Source: Alphaproteobacteria bacterium
Lineage (GTDB): Bacteria; Pseudomonadota; Alphaproteobacteria; Micavibrionales; Micavibrionaceae
NCBI GenBank assembly: GCA_023384135.1
Contig: JAHDXS010000002.1
Coordinates: 496,001 to 560,000 of the forward strand
Direction: 5' to 3'
Length of the DNA: 64,000 bases
Part shown: piece after piece, positions 44,504 through 53,503 of the stretch
Numbering within the stretch: the first letter of the stretch is position 1
How the letters are laid out: every line of letters begins with the position of its first letter
Made by a program: the position numbers and the translations under genes
The notes under the pieces: model-generated
The model's database searches: none
What the model saw: only the letters and a program-made list of their open reading frames with translations
Told to the model about the DNA's origin: nothing

Positions 44504-45760
44504 CTACTGATTCATGCTCGAGAAAAACTCGGCGTTGTTCTTCGTCGTCTTCATCTTACCCAGCAGGAATTCCAGCGCGTCCACGGTGCCCATCGGGTTG
44601 AGAACCCGGCGCAGCATCCACATCTTCTGGAGCGTATCCTTGTCCACCAGAAGCTCTTCCTTCCGTGTACCGGACTTCTGAATGTCGATGGAGGGGAAGA
44701 CGCGCTTGTCCGCGATCTTGCGGTCCAGAACGATCTCGGAGTTACCCGTACCCTTGAATTCCTCAAAAATAACCTCGTCCATCCGCGATCCGGTGTCAAT
44801 CAGCGCCGTGGCGATGATCGTCAACGATCCGCCCTGCTCGATATTCCGCGCCGCGCCGAAGAAACGCTTGGGCCGCTGCAACGCGTTGGCGTCCACGCCC
44901 CCGGTCAGGACCTTACCCGAAGAGGGCACAACGGTGTTATACGCCCGCGCCAGACGGGTGATAGAATCCAGAAGGATAACGACATCCCGCTTGTGTTCCA
45001 CAAGGCGCTTGGCCTTTTCCATGACCATCTCGGCCACCTGTACGTGGCGGGAGGCCGGCTCGTCAAACGTGGAGGAAACGACTTCCCCGCGCACGCTCCG
45101 CGCCATGTCGGTCACTTCCTCGGGCCGCTCGTCGATCAGAAGAACGATCAGGTACGCATCCGGGTGGTTGGACGCCACCGAATGCGCGATATTCTGCAGC
45201 ATGACGGTCTTACCCGTACGCGGCGGCGCGACGATCAACGCGCGCTGGCCGAAACCCAGCGGCGCGGTGAGTTCGATAACCCGCTGAACACGTCCGTCTT
45301 TGGTCGAATCGTCCAGTTCCAGATTGATCTTGCGCTCAGGATAAAGCGGGGTGAGGTTGTCAAAGTTAATGCGGTGACGCACCTTGTCCGGCGACTCGTT
45401 GCCGATAGACCCGACCTTGAGCAGCGCAAAATACCGCTCGGAATCCTTGGGGGCGCGGATCTCGCCTTCGACGATATCGCCCGTGCGCAAACCGAAACGG
45501 CGGACCTGGCTGGGGGAAACGTATATATCGTCCGGTCCGGGAAGATAGTTTTCCTCGGGGGAGCGCAGGAAGCCGAAGCCGTCCTGCAGCACTTCAAGCA
45601 CCCCGACGCCGGAAATCGGCACACCTTGCTGGGCCAGCTGCTTGAGAATGGCGAACATCATGTCCTGCTTGCGCATGGCACTGCAGTTTTCGATGTCAAG
45701 CTCTTCGGCAAAAGCCAGCAACTCGGCAGGGGATCGGGTCTTCAATTCCTGTAAATTCAT
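44504..45760 (-). CDS. rho: Transcription termination factor Rho
   Basis: A 418-residue Rho, the hexameric RNA helicase that ends transcription. The Rho N domain starts [15 protein letters not shown], the RNA-binding cold-shock-like part includes [11 protein letters not shown], the P-loop is in [15 protein letters not shown] and the Walker B region in [16 protein letters not shown], and the C terminus is intact. The start at 45760 matches the family N terminus; the open frame to 45790 is longer. A 310-nt upstream region probably holds its promoter. Confidence 0.97.
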   Translation of the reverse strand: MNLQELKTRSPAELLAFAEELDIENCSAMRKQDMMFAILKQLAQQGVPISGVGVLEVLQDGFGFLRSPEENYLPGPDDIYVSPSQVRRFGLRTGDIVEGEIRAPKDSERYFALLKVGSIGNESPDKVRHRINFDNLTPLYPERKINLELDDSTKDGRVQRVIELTAPLGFGQRALIVAPPRTGKTVMLQNIAHSVASNHPDAYLIVLLIDERPEEVTDMARSVRGEVVSSTFDEPASRHVQVAEMVMEKAKRLVEHKRDVVILLDSITRLARAYNTVVPSSGKVLTGGVDANALQRPKRFFGAARNIEQGGSLTIIATALIDTGSRMDEVIFEEFKGTGNSEIVLDRKIADKRVFPSIDIQKSGTRKEELLVDKDTLQKMWMLRRVLNPMGTVDALEFLLGKMKTTKNNAEFFSSMNQ

Positions 45761-46071
45761 GGGATACTCGGTGTCGTCTTCTTTTATCAAAAAGGAAATC
45801 TTGCAACCTGTGCGAGGGGTGTCTAAAACCAGCCCGGATTATCGTTATAAATGTGCTTTAATGTTCTCACCGCGTTGTCCTGTGCCAAACCTTTTTGGCG
45901 AGCGTCCTAGGTCAACAGCTTTTGTGGATTTATTACTAGACAATCCCCTTATAGCTACGCCCCAAAACCCTGTCAAGAGAATATGTATATCGGTAACCCG
46001 TTGGATCGATTTTCTTGACCTGAATATCAGGCAATCGCTAATAAACCGCTGTAATTCAATGAAAATAGTCC
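45761..46071. other. Intergenic region between hemJ and rho
   Basis: About 310 nt between the hemJ stop and the rho start, both genes on the minus strand. It is AT-richer than the coding regions and probably carries the rho promoter and leader. I see no terminator with a clear T-run and no recognisable RNA motif. An open frame from 45642 to 46106 on the plus strand is antisense and not convincing. Confidence 0.4.
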
Positions 46072-46521
46072 CTAGAACGGCTCAACCACAGCCAGGATCA
46101 CGATGATGATCATCATAATAGTCGGGACTTCGTTAAGAATCCGGAAATAGCGGGCGCTTTTTTCGTTCTCGTCGCGCGCGAAAACCTTCACCCGCTTGGC
46201 CAGAACCCCGTGAACCCCGGACAAAAGAAAGACCAGCAGCAGCTTCGTATGCATCCACCCTTCGGATTTATAAACCGCCCAGTTGGAATAAAGCATCAGC
46301 AGCCCGAAAACCCACGCCGCGATCATCGCCGGGTTGATGATGATCTTGAGCAGCCGCCGCTCCATGATCTTGAACGTCTCCGACATCTCGGAGCCTTTGG
46401 GAACGTCGGCGTGATAGACGAACAGGCGCGGCAGATAGAGCATCCCCGCCATCCACGCCATGACGCTGATGATATGCAGCGCCCGGATCCACTCGAAATG
46501 CGCGGTCAGAAACTCGTCCAT
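46072..46521 (-). CDS. hemJ: Protoporphyrinogen oxidase HemJ
   Basis: A 149-residue integral membrane protein of the HemJ family, the cytochrome-b-like enzyme that oxidises protoporphyrinogen IX in many proteobacteria. It has four membrane helices; conserved His and Trp residues lie in WIRALHIISVMAWMAGMLYLPRLFVYH (starting about residue 11), and the later LLLVFLLSGVHG is characteristic. It lies in the hem gene neighbourhood with hemH and hemE, although a small plus-strand gene separates it from hemH. Confidence 0.92.
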   Translation of the reverse strand: MDEFLTAHFEWIRALHIISVMAWMAGMLYLPRLFVYHADVPKGSEMSETFKIMERRLLKIIINPAMIAAWVFGLLMLYSNWAVYKSEGWMHTKLLLVFLLSGVHGVLAKRVKVFARDENEKSARYFRILNEVPTIMMIIIVILAVVEPF

Positions 46522-46636
46522 GTCGGCTCCCCGGCCTCAGAAAACTTGCGGAATGGCGGCTTTTTTGACATAAGCAACGCTGTGCCGCCGCAACAGCCCC
46601 ACTTGAACATAACGGCGGCGCGAAAACAAGGCGACG

Positions 46637-46990
46637 ATGGATAAGGAAGAAAAACAAAGAAAATCGGATACCCAGGTCGCGGGCTTCGTCTCCGCCACCT
46701 ATGTCGGCCTGGCCGGAGCCTTCGGCAAGGGCGCGGCGGAACTGATCGACACGCCGAACGAATTCGCCGCGCCGTATCTCGCGGTGGCGGCCCTGACCTG
46801 TCTGTTCCCGGCCCTCAAAACCGCCCGCGAATATAAAGACCATGTGCCCGCAGAATTCGCCAAGGGCATGATCGTGCCCTTTCTGGCCCTCAACCTGATC
46901 TGGGGGAAAATCGAATACGACCACAGCCCGGATGATTTCTTCGCCCGCTACGAACAAACCGCCATAACACCGGCTTCGGATAAGAACTAG
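46637..46990 (+). CDS. Small hypothetical membrane protein between hemJ and hemH
   Basis: A 117-residue protein with about three weakly hydrophobic segments (VAGFVSATYVGLAGAFGKGAAEL, APYLAVAALTCLFPAL, IVPFLALNLIWGKI) and charged ends. I recognise no family. It overlaps the hemH stop by 4 nt on the opposite strand, and no partner is evident. Confidence 0.5.
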   Translation: MDKEEKQRKSDTQVAGFVSATYVGLAGAFGKGAAELIDTPNEFAAPYLAVAALTCLFPALKTAREYKDHVPAEFAKGMIVPFLALNLIWGKIEYDHSPDDFFARYEQTAITPASDKN

Positions 46991-48054
46991 GCGGCCTTAG
47001 ATAGATCAAGCCCGGAACGCATACAACACCGCCCGTACACCTCAGGGCAAATCCTCTTGCCGCCTTCCGCGCATACGCCCGTCTTCCCGACATGATCGCG
47101 CACCAGCGTCGCCATCCCCTCGATATAGGCCGCCGAAACGCCCACCGTCTGCGCCCGGTAATAGCCGGGCAGGGCGAGTTTCTCCGCCACATGCCGATAT
47201 TCAATATCCAGCTCAACCAGCGTCTCGACGTGTTCCTGCGTAAAGGCGTGCGGATAAATCACCACCGCCTTCTTGTCCGCAGCCGCCTTCTCCAAAGCCT
47301 CCTCAACCGACGGCCCGATCCATTTGAGCGGCCCGACCCGGCTCTGGTAACAGCCCTGCCAGTCGATGGACGAAACGCCCAGCGCCTTGCACAGCCCCTC
47401 GACGATCCGCGCCGCGCTCTGCTCGCACTGCCACTGATAGGGGTCGCCCCCCTTGATGACCTTCTCCGGCAACCCGTGCGCGGAAAACAGAACACGCGGA
47501 TTCTCATGCCCGTCCGCCTGCGCGTGTTTATAAACCGAAAGAATATTTTCAACCGAAGCCCGCACAAATCCATCGTTTTCAGGATAACAACAGATCACGC
47601 TGGAAGGCGGATGATACCCCGCAACGTCCGCCGCCTTCTTCCAATTCTCAAGTGAAGACCATGTTGTGGTCGTTGAAAACTGCGGATAGAGGGGCAGGAA
47701 CACGATCCGGTCCGCGCCCCAGTCGCGCACCTCGCGCACGACTTGCGGCGCCATCGGGTGCCAATACCGCATGGAAACGAACACCTTAAACCCCTCTCCC
47801 AGAACCTTCTCAAGCGCCGCCGCCTGTGCCTTGGAATTGTCCAAAAGGGGCGATTTATCCCCCAGCTCCTTGTAACTGTCCGAAGCCTCGCGCTTGGAAC
47901 GTTTGGAGCTGATATACGCCGCCAGAAAACACCGGATCGGAATAGGGGCCCCGATAATATTTTTATCCATAAAGAAATTCATCAGGAACGGCTTGATCGC
48001 GCCCTTGGAGTCCGGCCCGCCGAGATTAAACAAAACGACCGCGATCTTGCTCAT
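46987..48054 (-). CDS. hemH: Ferrochelatase
   Basis: A 355-residue ferrochelatase that inserts iron into protoporphyrin IX, the last step of haem synthesis. The metal-site His is in LFSAHGLPEKVIKGGDPY, and the conserved VVIYPHAFTQEHVETLVELD carries the second His and the Glu. The C-terminal tail with CPEVYGRCCMRSGLD contains several Cys and could be a cluster-binding tail as in some bacterial homologues. The start overlaps hemE by 4 nt. Confidence 0.96.
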   Translation of the reverse strand: MSKIAVVLFNLGGPDSKGAIKPFLMNFFMDKNIIGAPIPIRCFLAAYISSKRSKREASDSYKELGDKSPLLDNSKAQAAALEKVLGEGFKVFVSMRYWHPMAPQVVREVRDWGADRIVFLPLYPQFSTTTTWSSLENWKKAADVAGYHPPSSVICCYPENDGFVRASVENILSVYKHAQADGHENPRVLFSAHGLPEKVIKGGDPYQWQCEQSAARIVEGLCKALGVSSIDWQGCYQSRVGPLKWIGPSVEEALEKAAADKKAVVIYPHAFTQEHVETLVELDIEYRHVAEKLALPGYYRAQTVGVSAAYIEGMATLVRDHVGKTGVCAEGGKRICPEVYGRCCMRSGLDLSKAA

Positions 48055-49103
48055 ACGCCCAAACTCCGCAACGTCTTAACCATCAACTCGACATGCTCCA
48101 CAGGCGTATCCTTGTGGATTCCATGGCCCAGATTGAAAACGAATGGCCCGCCCGAAAAATCCTTGACGATTTTCTCCACACCCATGACCAGCGCATCGCC
48201 CCCGGCCAGCAGACACGCCGGGTCAAGATTGCCTTGCACCGGAACGCTGGTCTGGAGGATCCGCGCCGCCCATTTCGGGTCGATCTGCGGATCGAGGGAA
48301 ACAGCATCCACCCCCGTATCCTGAAGGTAGGTGATATAATTCACACCCGCCCCGCGCGGAAAACCGATGATCGGAACGCGGGGGTAGGGATCCCGGATCA
48401 GATCGATGATCTTGCGCGTCGGGCGGCAGACCCACTTGCGGAAAAGCTGCGAATCCAGAGCCCCAGCCCAGCTATCGAAAATCTGAACGACCTCCGCCCC
48501 GGCCTGAATTTGCCGGATCAGATAGGCCGCCGTCGCCTCGACCAGCAGATCCATCATCGCGTCCAGAACCTCCGGATTCCGGTAGGCCATCAGCTTAATC
48601 TCATGAAAATCCCGGCTCGATCCGCCCTCGATCATGTAACACGCCACCGTCCAGGGCGCCCCGGCAAACCCGATCATCGTTGTGCTGGCCGCTCCCTCCG
48701 CCACAAGCCCGGAACGAACCTTCTTCACCGTCTCGTAGACCGGGGCCAGAACCGCATCGAAATTCTTGAAATTCAGCTTGGCCGCGCCCGCCCCGTCGCG
48801 GATCGGCTCCAGCTTCGGCCCCTCGCCCTCAAGAAATTCCAGCTTTTGCCCCAAAGCCTGCGGAATAACCAGAATATCCGAAAATAAAATCGCCCCGTCC
48901 ATCCCGAACCGCCGGATCGGCTGCAATGTCACTTCCGCGGCCAGATCGGGGTTATAAACCATATCCAGAAACCCCCCGGCCTGCTTACGCAACTCCCGGT
49001 ATTCCGGCAAATACCGCCCAGCCTGCCGCATGAACCAGAACGGCACATGGTCCGGCTTGTGCTTGCCAAGCGCCTCAAGCATATTTTTCTTAACGCCGAC
49101 CAT
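48051..49103 (-). CDS. hemE: Uroporphyrinogen decarboxylase
   Basis: A 350-residue decarboxylase that converts uroporphyrinogen III to coproporphyrinogen III. The N-terminal signature PFWFMRQAGRYLPEYR (about 21-36) and the internal GFAGAPWTVACYMIEGGSS are intact. It is the first gene of the hemE-hemH unit. In Caulobacter and Rhizobiales the origin lies directly upstream of hemE, and the 400-nt gap upstream here has origin-like features. Confidence 0.97.
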   Translation of the reverse strand: MVGVKKNMLEALGKHKPDHVPFWFMRQAGRYLPEYRELRKQAGGFLDMVYNPDLAAEVTLQPIRRFGMDGAILFSDILVIPQALGQKLEFLEGEGPKLEPIRDGAGAAKLNFKNFDAVLAPVYETVKKVRSGLVAEGAASTTMIGFAGAPWTVACYMIEGGSSRDFHEIKLMAYRNPEVLDAMMDLLVEATAAYLIRQIQAGAEVVQIFDSWAGALDSQLFRKWVCRPTRKIIDLIRDPYPRVPIIGFPRGAGVNYITYLQDTGVDAVSLDPQIDPKWAARILQTSVPVQGNLDPACLLAGGDALVMGVEKIVKDFSGGPFVFNLGHGIHKDTPVEHVELMVKTLRSLGV

Positions 49104-49507
49104 TTAATCCATCCTCCTGAAAGCGCCCTCAGGATAACGAAAAATAAAAATAGAAAAAGATTTTTTAAAAAGGTTTTTTTAGATAGTAGGGGGGTGTGCA
49201 AACTGGGGATCAAACTTATTACGGATTCCACTCACAGGCTCCCGAAAAGCAACCCTCTTGCAAACCCGGCGATTCGACTCGATTCCTCCCGATAACCCGA
49301 TTTCAGCCTGTGTCTTTTTCCCAATCGGTATAAGCACCCAAACCCGATCCGGGATAAAATATGGGTAACTTCATCCTCAATTTAATACAAAAACCGCTCT
49401 TCGATTCCCACACAGAGTTTTACAGAGCATTAGTATGATATTAATATATTTTATGTCAGATACGGTCATGGGGATCCCCTAATCGTAATAGAGATTCGCG
49501 AATCGAT
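49104..49507. other. Origin-like intergenic region upstream of hemE
   Basis: 404 nt without a gene. Next to hemE is a 50-nt A/T-rich stretch with long A and T runs (about 49138-49182). Seven GANTC (CcrM-type) sites lie within 281 nt, at 49224, 49271, 49276, 49281, 49403, 49493 and 49500, far more than chance, and two palindromes occur near the right end: GGGGATCCCC (49470-49479) and GATTCGCGAATC (49493-49504). No perfect DnaA box is visible. It also must contain the hemE promoter. The origin role is inferred from position and composition. Confidence 0.45.
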
Positions 49508-50122
49508 ATGTTTCAGGAAGCGTTTAAAAAACTCGAAATTGAAGAAGTGGCTGTGATCATTGATCAGGTCAACAAACTCGTTGACGGCAGCCTCTTCGAC
49601 CCGCTGGAAACCACAATTCTGGCCATCGAGCTCCCATTTTACCCCGGATTCCGCTTTCTGGACATCTCAGATCATGCCACCAATCCTCCCTTGCAACGTT
49701 TTGCGCTGGAACGGGATTCCACCTACACGCTTCTGGACTGGACCTACCGTCCGATCTACGCCGTCAATGAAAAGGCGCCTCTGACGCTCGACCCGGAAAG
49801 CGTCCTCGAATATGTCCGCTTCTTCTTCTCTCACGTCCGGGGCCGTCACGGCCGCTTCGTCGTGGCGGAAAGCCTTGAGAACATTCAATGGAAGGAAGAA
49901 CCCTCGCCCGCGGAGCGCAAATCGCTGGGCAAGCTGGTCGAACCCCTGAAAATCATCGAAAAACTCAAGCACGGTGTCTACAAGCTCGAAGCCAAGATGA
50001 TGCTGAAGGATACCCTGTTCAAGGCCGACATTTACGTCGAACCGAACGGCAAGGTGGTTATGGGCAACCACGATATACTCCTCGAAAAAATGCCCGTCCT
50101 CGATCACGCCACCGGCCAATAA
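49508..50122 (+). CDS. Hypothetical protein beside hemE
   Basis: A 204-residue soluble protein, probably alpha/beta, with no signal peptide and no known motif. Conserved-looking aromatic patches are PFYPGFRFLDISDH and YTLLDWTYRPIYAVNE, and the tail LKHGVYKLEAKMMLKDTLFKADIYVEPNGK reads as beta strands. The ATG is preceded by a GANTC palindrome rather than a clear ribosome site. It lies between two origin-like regions; a role there is not implied by the sequence itself. Confidence 0.6.
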   Translation: MFQEAFKKLEIEEVAVIIDQVNKLVDGSLFDPLETTILAIELPFYPGFRFLDISDHATNPPLQRFALERDSTYTLLDWTYRPIYAVNEKAPLTLDPESVLEYVRFFFSHVRGRHGRFVVAESLENIQWKEEPSPAERKSLGKLVEPLKIIEKLKHGVYKLEAKMMLKDTLFKADIYVEPNGKVVMGNHDILLEKMPVLDHATGQ

Positions 50123-50169
50123 GTCTGGCGCTTCCGGCAGGGCAGGGAACACCCTGATCCCGTCCGTTT

Positions 50170-50184
50170 TTAAGCTTTCCTTAA
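50170..50184. promoter_or_regulatory. CtrA-type box 1 (TTAA-N7-TTAA)
   Basis: TTAAGCTTTCCTTAA, an exact TTAA-N7-TTAA match to the binding motif of the alphaproteobacterial cell-cycle regulator CtrA. Confidence 0.7.
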
Positions 50185-50191
50185 ATCCTGC

Positions 50192-50206
50192 TTAACCATC
50201 TGTTAA
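50192..50206. promoter_or_regulatory. CtrA-type box 2 (TTAA-N7-TTAA)
   Basis: TTAACCATCTGTTAA, a second exact CtrA-type match, centred 22 nt from the first, that is two helical turns on the same DNA face. Confidence 0.7.
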
Positions 50207-50358
50207 GTCATTGTCTAAAAACAGATATTTTTTTAAAAACAGGTCGATTTTTTCCTGTTTTGGTAGGAAAGCTTTAACCCATCCACGCGCATAATTGATC
50301 TCATACGCAGGAAACTGCGGGGGTCTGGACAGTTTGAGCAGGATGGTTCCAAGTCAAA

Positions 50359-51702
50359 ATGAGCGATATCATTGAAAAAACTTTTGGTCCGAAGAGCCGC
50401 AACGAGCGAATTTGCCGCGTGGCCTATACGTTGAACCATGAACAGCCCGTCCTGTGCACGATTATCGACGACACGCCGCTCTTCTACTTCGACGACGACG
50501 AGTTCGACGGAGAGGAAATTTTCGAAGGCGGCTACGACGATGCCATCCTTGAACGCGAGATTGAGCTTCTGAAGGAAGAAATCGCGGCCTACGAAAAATA
50601 CACGATCTATCCCGCCGAAGACCGCGAACAGCGGATGAAAGAATTTTCCGAAAATATCGAAACCGCTCTGGCCGACGAATTTGTGATCGCCGCCGAAAAC
50701 GCCGTGGAGACGCTCGTATCCATCATCCGCCAAAGCCGCCTCGCCGCCGCTTTCCTGGAACTTGCGGACAAGCACGGCGTAAAAATCATGAACAGCCGTC
50801 AGATCGAAAACGCTTTCTACGATCGCCGCAGCGCGACCATTCTGATCAACCCCGACATGGAACAGCCAGAGCAGATCCTTCTGCTTACGCGCGAACTGCG
50901 CCGCCACTGGCAGCACCGCCAGGGCGCGTTGATCAATCCCCTGCTCTTCCACCCCGATAACGCCATTCTCGTCAACCGCGTTCAGGAAGCCGATCTGACC
51001 TCCGCCATGGTCCGTGTCGCATGGGAGCTTCAACTTTCCGGCTATCGTGGCGTCTGGGACCGCATCGAGGATTCCCCGATGTACGATCTGGGCCGTGCCT
51101 ATGCCCGCGAGGCGAACGAGGATTTCCGCACCATCAACAACGGCACGGCCAGCGCCGCCGTATTCGAGGCATGGTTCCTCTCTGAACGCTGCCGCCATCA
51201 GGATAAAAAGCTGGTGCAGGCAATGCTTGCCGACTATCGCGGCTACGTCTTCAGCGACATTCAGTCGTCCAAGACCCTGACCGCCGAATTGATCTCCGGT
51301 CTGGGCAGCATGCCATTCGGCAAAAATTACCTGGCCGTCCATGCCAGCATCATCATGAACGACCCCATTTTCACGGAGGTGCGCGACCGCTCGAACGCGA
51401 ATTTCCTTTGGTTCATCAAGTTCGAGCGCTCCTTCAAGGAAACGGAACACGACTTGCAAAACGGTCTGGACTTATCCACACACGACATTCGTCATGTGGT
51501 CAAATCCAAAGGTCAGGACCCCACCCATGCAAGCGAACCAACCGCAAAAATTATTCAACTTTTCGGATCTCAAGAGACAGATAGCGACGCTCAGAACGCA
51601 CGAAAACCGGGCCGCCGCCTCGCAGGCACAAAGGGCGGACGCAAAGCTCGAAGCGCAACCGGCGAAAATATCATTCACCTCAAATTCGGATCAGAGGAAT
51701 GA
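50359..51702 (+). CDS. Hypothetical protein with degenerate metallopeptidase-like (DUF6782-type) domain, copy 1
   Basis: A 447-residue protein. The N terminus has acidic DDDEFDGEE stretches and a long helix; the middle (about 165-290) contains QILLLTRELRRHWQHRQGAL and EADLTSAMVRVAWEL, which recall the putative metallopeptidase domain DUF6782. The usual HExxH would lie at TRELRRHW, where the first His is Arg, so zinc hydrolysis is doubtful. The C-terminal 50 residues are basic. The last 176-209 nt overlap the next gene in another frame. Two CtrA boxes lie 150 nt upstream. The family name is a recollection, not a search result. Confidence 0.6.
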   Translation: MSDIIEKTFGPKSRNERICRVAYTLNHEQPVLCTIIDDTPLFYFDDDEFDGEEIFEGGYDDAILEREIELLKEEIAAYEKYTIYPAEDREQRMKEFSENIETALADEFVIAAENAVETLVSIIRQSRLAAAFLELADKHGVKIMNSRQIENAFYDRRSATILINPDMEQPEQILLLTRELRRHWQHRQGALINPLLFHPDNAILVNRVQEADLTSAMVRVAWELQLSGYRGVWDRIEDSPMYDLGRAYAREANEDFRTINNGTASAAVFEAWFLSERCRHQDKKLVQAMLADYRGYVFSDIQSSKTLTAELISGLGSMPFGKNYLAVHASIIMNDPIFTEVRDRSNANFLWFIKFERSFKETEHDLQNGLDLSTHDIRHVVKSKGQDPTHASEPTAKIIQLFGSQETDSDAQNARKPGRRLAGTKGGRKARSATGENIIHLKFGSEE

Positions 51703-52789
51703 TCGCCCGCTCTACGATTTCGATTTTTTGACGAACGATGGGGCATCTGCGTTGAAGTCAAAATGGACTCCCAAAACGACCTACGATCTCATCGCCGAAA
51801 AAATGACTCTCGGCCTGTCCGAGCTTGAGCGCTGGACCATTCAGGAGCTGCTGGCCGGTTCCTCTTCTTCCCTGAATGACGATCTGGCCGCCTTCTGCTC
51901 ATATGGCGAAGTTCTCAGCCGCTGCTTTACCATCATCAACGAAAGCCCGACCGCCCGCCCGATGGTGCAGGAAGCTCTGGCCGCCAAGTGGCAGATCGCC
52001 CTCTTTGATCTCAACGGCGGCGATTACTGGATCGATGTAGAGGAAAAGCTGATCCTGCTCGACAGCAACGCCCTCACGCCGACCGCACTGGGCCGCTCCG
52101 TCTACTTCAAGAACATGGTGATTGTGACCCTCATCAAGGCTCTGCGCGATATCTGGCAGGAAAAACGCCACGGCGGCTTCGATGAGGATTACAAGGTCGA
52201 ACATGTCATGACTATGGAACGTGTCCGCGCCGCTGACTGCGACGTGCTCTCCGTCATCGTGGCATGGGAACTCCGCAGCGGCGCCTATCCCGATCTGTGG
52301 CGTCACCTCATCGGATCTGAAAACGGCGACATGGCGATGGCCTTCTCTGCACATCTGGAGCGCAGCGCTGCCGGACATTTCAACGGACAGGCGGCGGCCA
52401 CCGCGTTCCGCCAGTGGTTCCGTTGCGAGACGCGCGTCAATACCTGCGACCACAACACGCTGGAATATCTCGACGACGTTTTGAAGGAAACCCGTGAGCA
52501 CAACCCCTTCGGCAAAAAGAAACCTACGGCGATGAATATCGAGGTTCTTTCCTGCCTGCCGGACCGGACGGCGTATTTGCAGGGCTTCGGCGCCGAGATC
52601 CTCTCCGATCCGCTTTACTGCGGCATGGAGGACCCGATAAACCAGTCGCACCTCTTCCACATACTCTATGATCTGGAAGCGACGATTGTTGAAAGTGTGC
52701 CTTTCCGCGATGCCGATCTGGCCCGTAAGATTTTCCCTGCGCTGGAAAGTGCCGAAATCCGCCAAATCACCAAGGCCGACCAGCAATAA
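51527..52789 (+). CDS. Hypothetical protein with degenerate metallopeptidase-like domain, copy 2
   Basis: A protein of about 420 residues, paralogous to the previous one over its middle: VIVTLIKALRDIWQEKRHGG, ERVRAADCDVLSVIVAWEL and AAATAFRQWFRCETRVN align with the copy-1 segments, again with no HExxH. From the ATG at 51527 (after AGGA) it overlaps copy 1 by 176 nt in a different frame; an ATG at 51494 gives 209 nt, while a TTG at 51752 would remove the overlap. The N-terminal stretch PQKLFNFSDLKRQIATLRTH looks like real protein, so I favour a true overlap. It is co-transcribed with copy 1. Confidence 0.6.
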   Translation: MQANQPQKLFNFSDLKRQIATLRTHENRAAASQAQRADAKLEAQPAKISFTSNSDQRNDRPLYDFDFLTNDGASALKSKWTPKTTYDLIAEKMTLGLSELERWTIQELLAGSSSSLNDDLAAFCSYGEVLSRCFTIINESPTARPMVQEALAAKWQIALFDLNGGDYWIDVEEKLILLDSNALTPTALGRSVYFKNMVIVTLIKALRDIWQEKRHGGFDEDYKVEHVMTMERVRAADCDVLSVIVAWELRSGAYPDLWRHLIGSENGDMAMAFSAHLERSAAGHFNGQAAATAFRQWFRCETRVNTCDHNTLEYLDDVLKETREHNPFGKKKPTAMNIEVLSCLPDRTAYLQGFGAEILSDPLYCGMEDPINQSHLFHILYDLEATIVESVPFRDADLARKIFPALESAEIRQITKADQQ

Positions 52790-52804
52790 CAGGAGCAACG
52801 CGAT

Positions 52805-53503
52805 CTACGCGCTGTCCTTTTGTTTCCAGAGAGGATTCTTGAGGGAGGCCAGCATCTCCTCATGTGCCGCCAATTCTTCGGCGCTGGCGGCATGGGGCCG
52901 GGCCGGGCGCAGAACACGGTCCTTCTTGGCCGTATAGTCTTTTTGCGTGGCAACTCCCGAGCTTTCCGAGACAAGCCCCAACCCATGCTGTCGTCCGCCC
53001 AAAAGCTCAAGGTACACTTCCGCCAGAAGCTCGGAGTCGAGCAATGCGCCGTGAAACGTCCGGTTGGAATTGTCGATCCCGAACCGCCGGCACAGCGCAT
53101 CGAGGTTGGCGGGCGAGCCCGGAAATTTCCGCCGCGCCATCGCGGCCGTGTCCAGCGCCCGGCTCCACGCCAGCGGCGCATGCCCCACCAGCTTTAATTC
53201 ATAATTCAGGAAACGCATGTCGAACTCGGCGTTATGGATGACCAGCGTGCTGTCCTCGCCGATGAATTCCAGAAACTGCGTATAGACTTGCGAAAAGACG
53301 GGCTTGTCTTTCACAAATTCATTGGTAATCCCGTGGATAGCCACACTCTCGGCAGGGATATCCCGCTCGGGGTTGATATAAAGCTGCAACGTCCGCCCGG
53401 TGGGGATATGGTTGAGCAGCTCGACCGCGCCGATCTCCACCACCCTGTGCCCCTGTTCGGGGTCGAGGCCTGTGGTTTCCGTATCCAGAACGACCTCACG
53501 CAT
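52805..53503 (-). CDS. dnaQ: DNA polymerase III subunit epsilon
   Basis: A 232-residue DnaQ, the 3'-5' proofreading exonuclease of the replicase. Motif I is EVVLDTETTGLDPEQGHRVV at the N terminus, motif II is HNAEFDMRFLNYEL, and motif III HGALLDSELLAEVYLEL; all DEDDh residues are present. The ATG at 53503 (MREVVLD) is the family start; the frame opens further to 53647. It overlaps the amidotransferase gene by 8 nt and ends the ppsR-maf-aroE-coaE-dnaQ run. Confidence 0.96.
   Translation of the reverse strand: MREVVLDTETTGLDPEQGHRVVEIGAVELLNHIPTGRTLQLYINPERDIPAESVAIHGITNEFVKDKPVFSQVYTQFLEFIGEDSTLVIHNAEFDMRFLNYELKLVGHAPLAWSRALDTAAMARRKFPGSPANLDALCRRFGIDNSNRTFHGALLDSELLAEVYLELLGGRQHGLGLVSESSGVATQKDYTAKKDRVLRPARPHAASAEELAAHEEMLASLKNPLWKQKDSA

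Larger units (their letters stand above)
50123..50358. other. Intergenic region with CtrA boxes
   Basis: 236 nt with two perfect TTAA-N7-TTAA boxes (listed separately) followed by two imperfect direct copies of TAAAAACAG-N-TTTTTT (about 50215-50254). It should hold the promoter of the 50359 gene. Confidence 0.5.

Noticed and set aside
50233-51459. 408-codon minus-strand frame over the first DUF6782-type gene
   Set aside because: The plus-strand gene has a paralogue next to it that supports its frame; the antisense frame has none.
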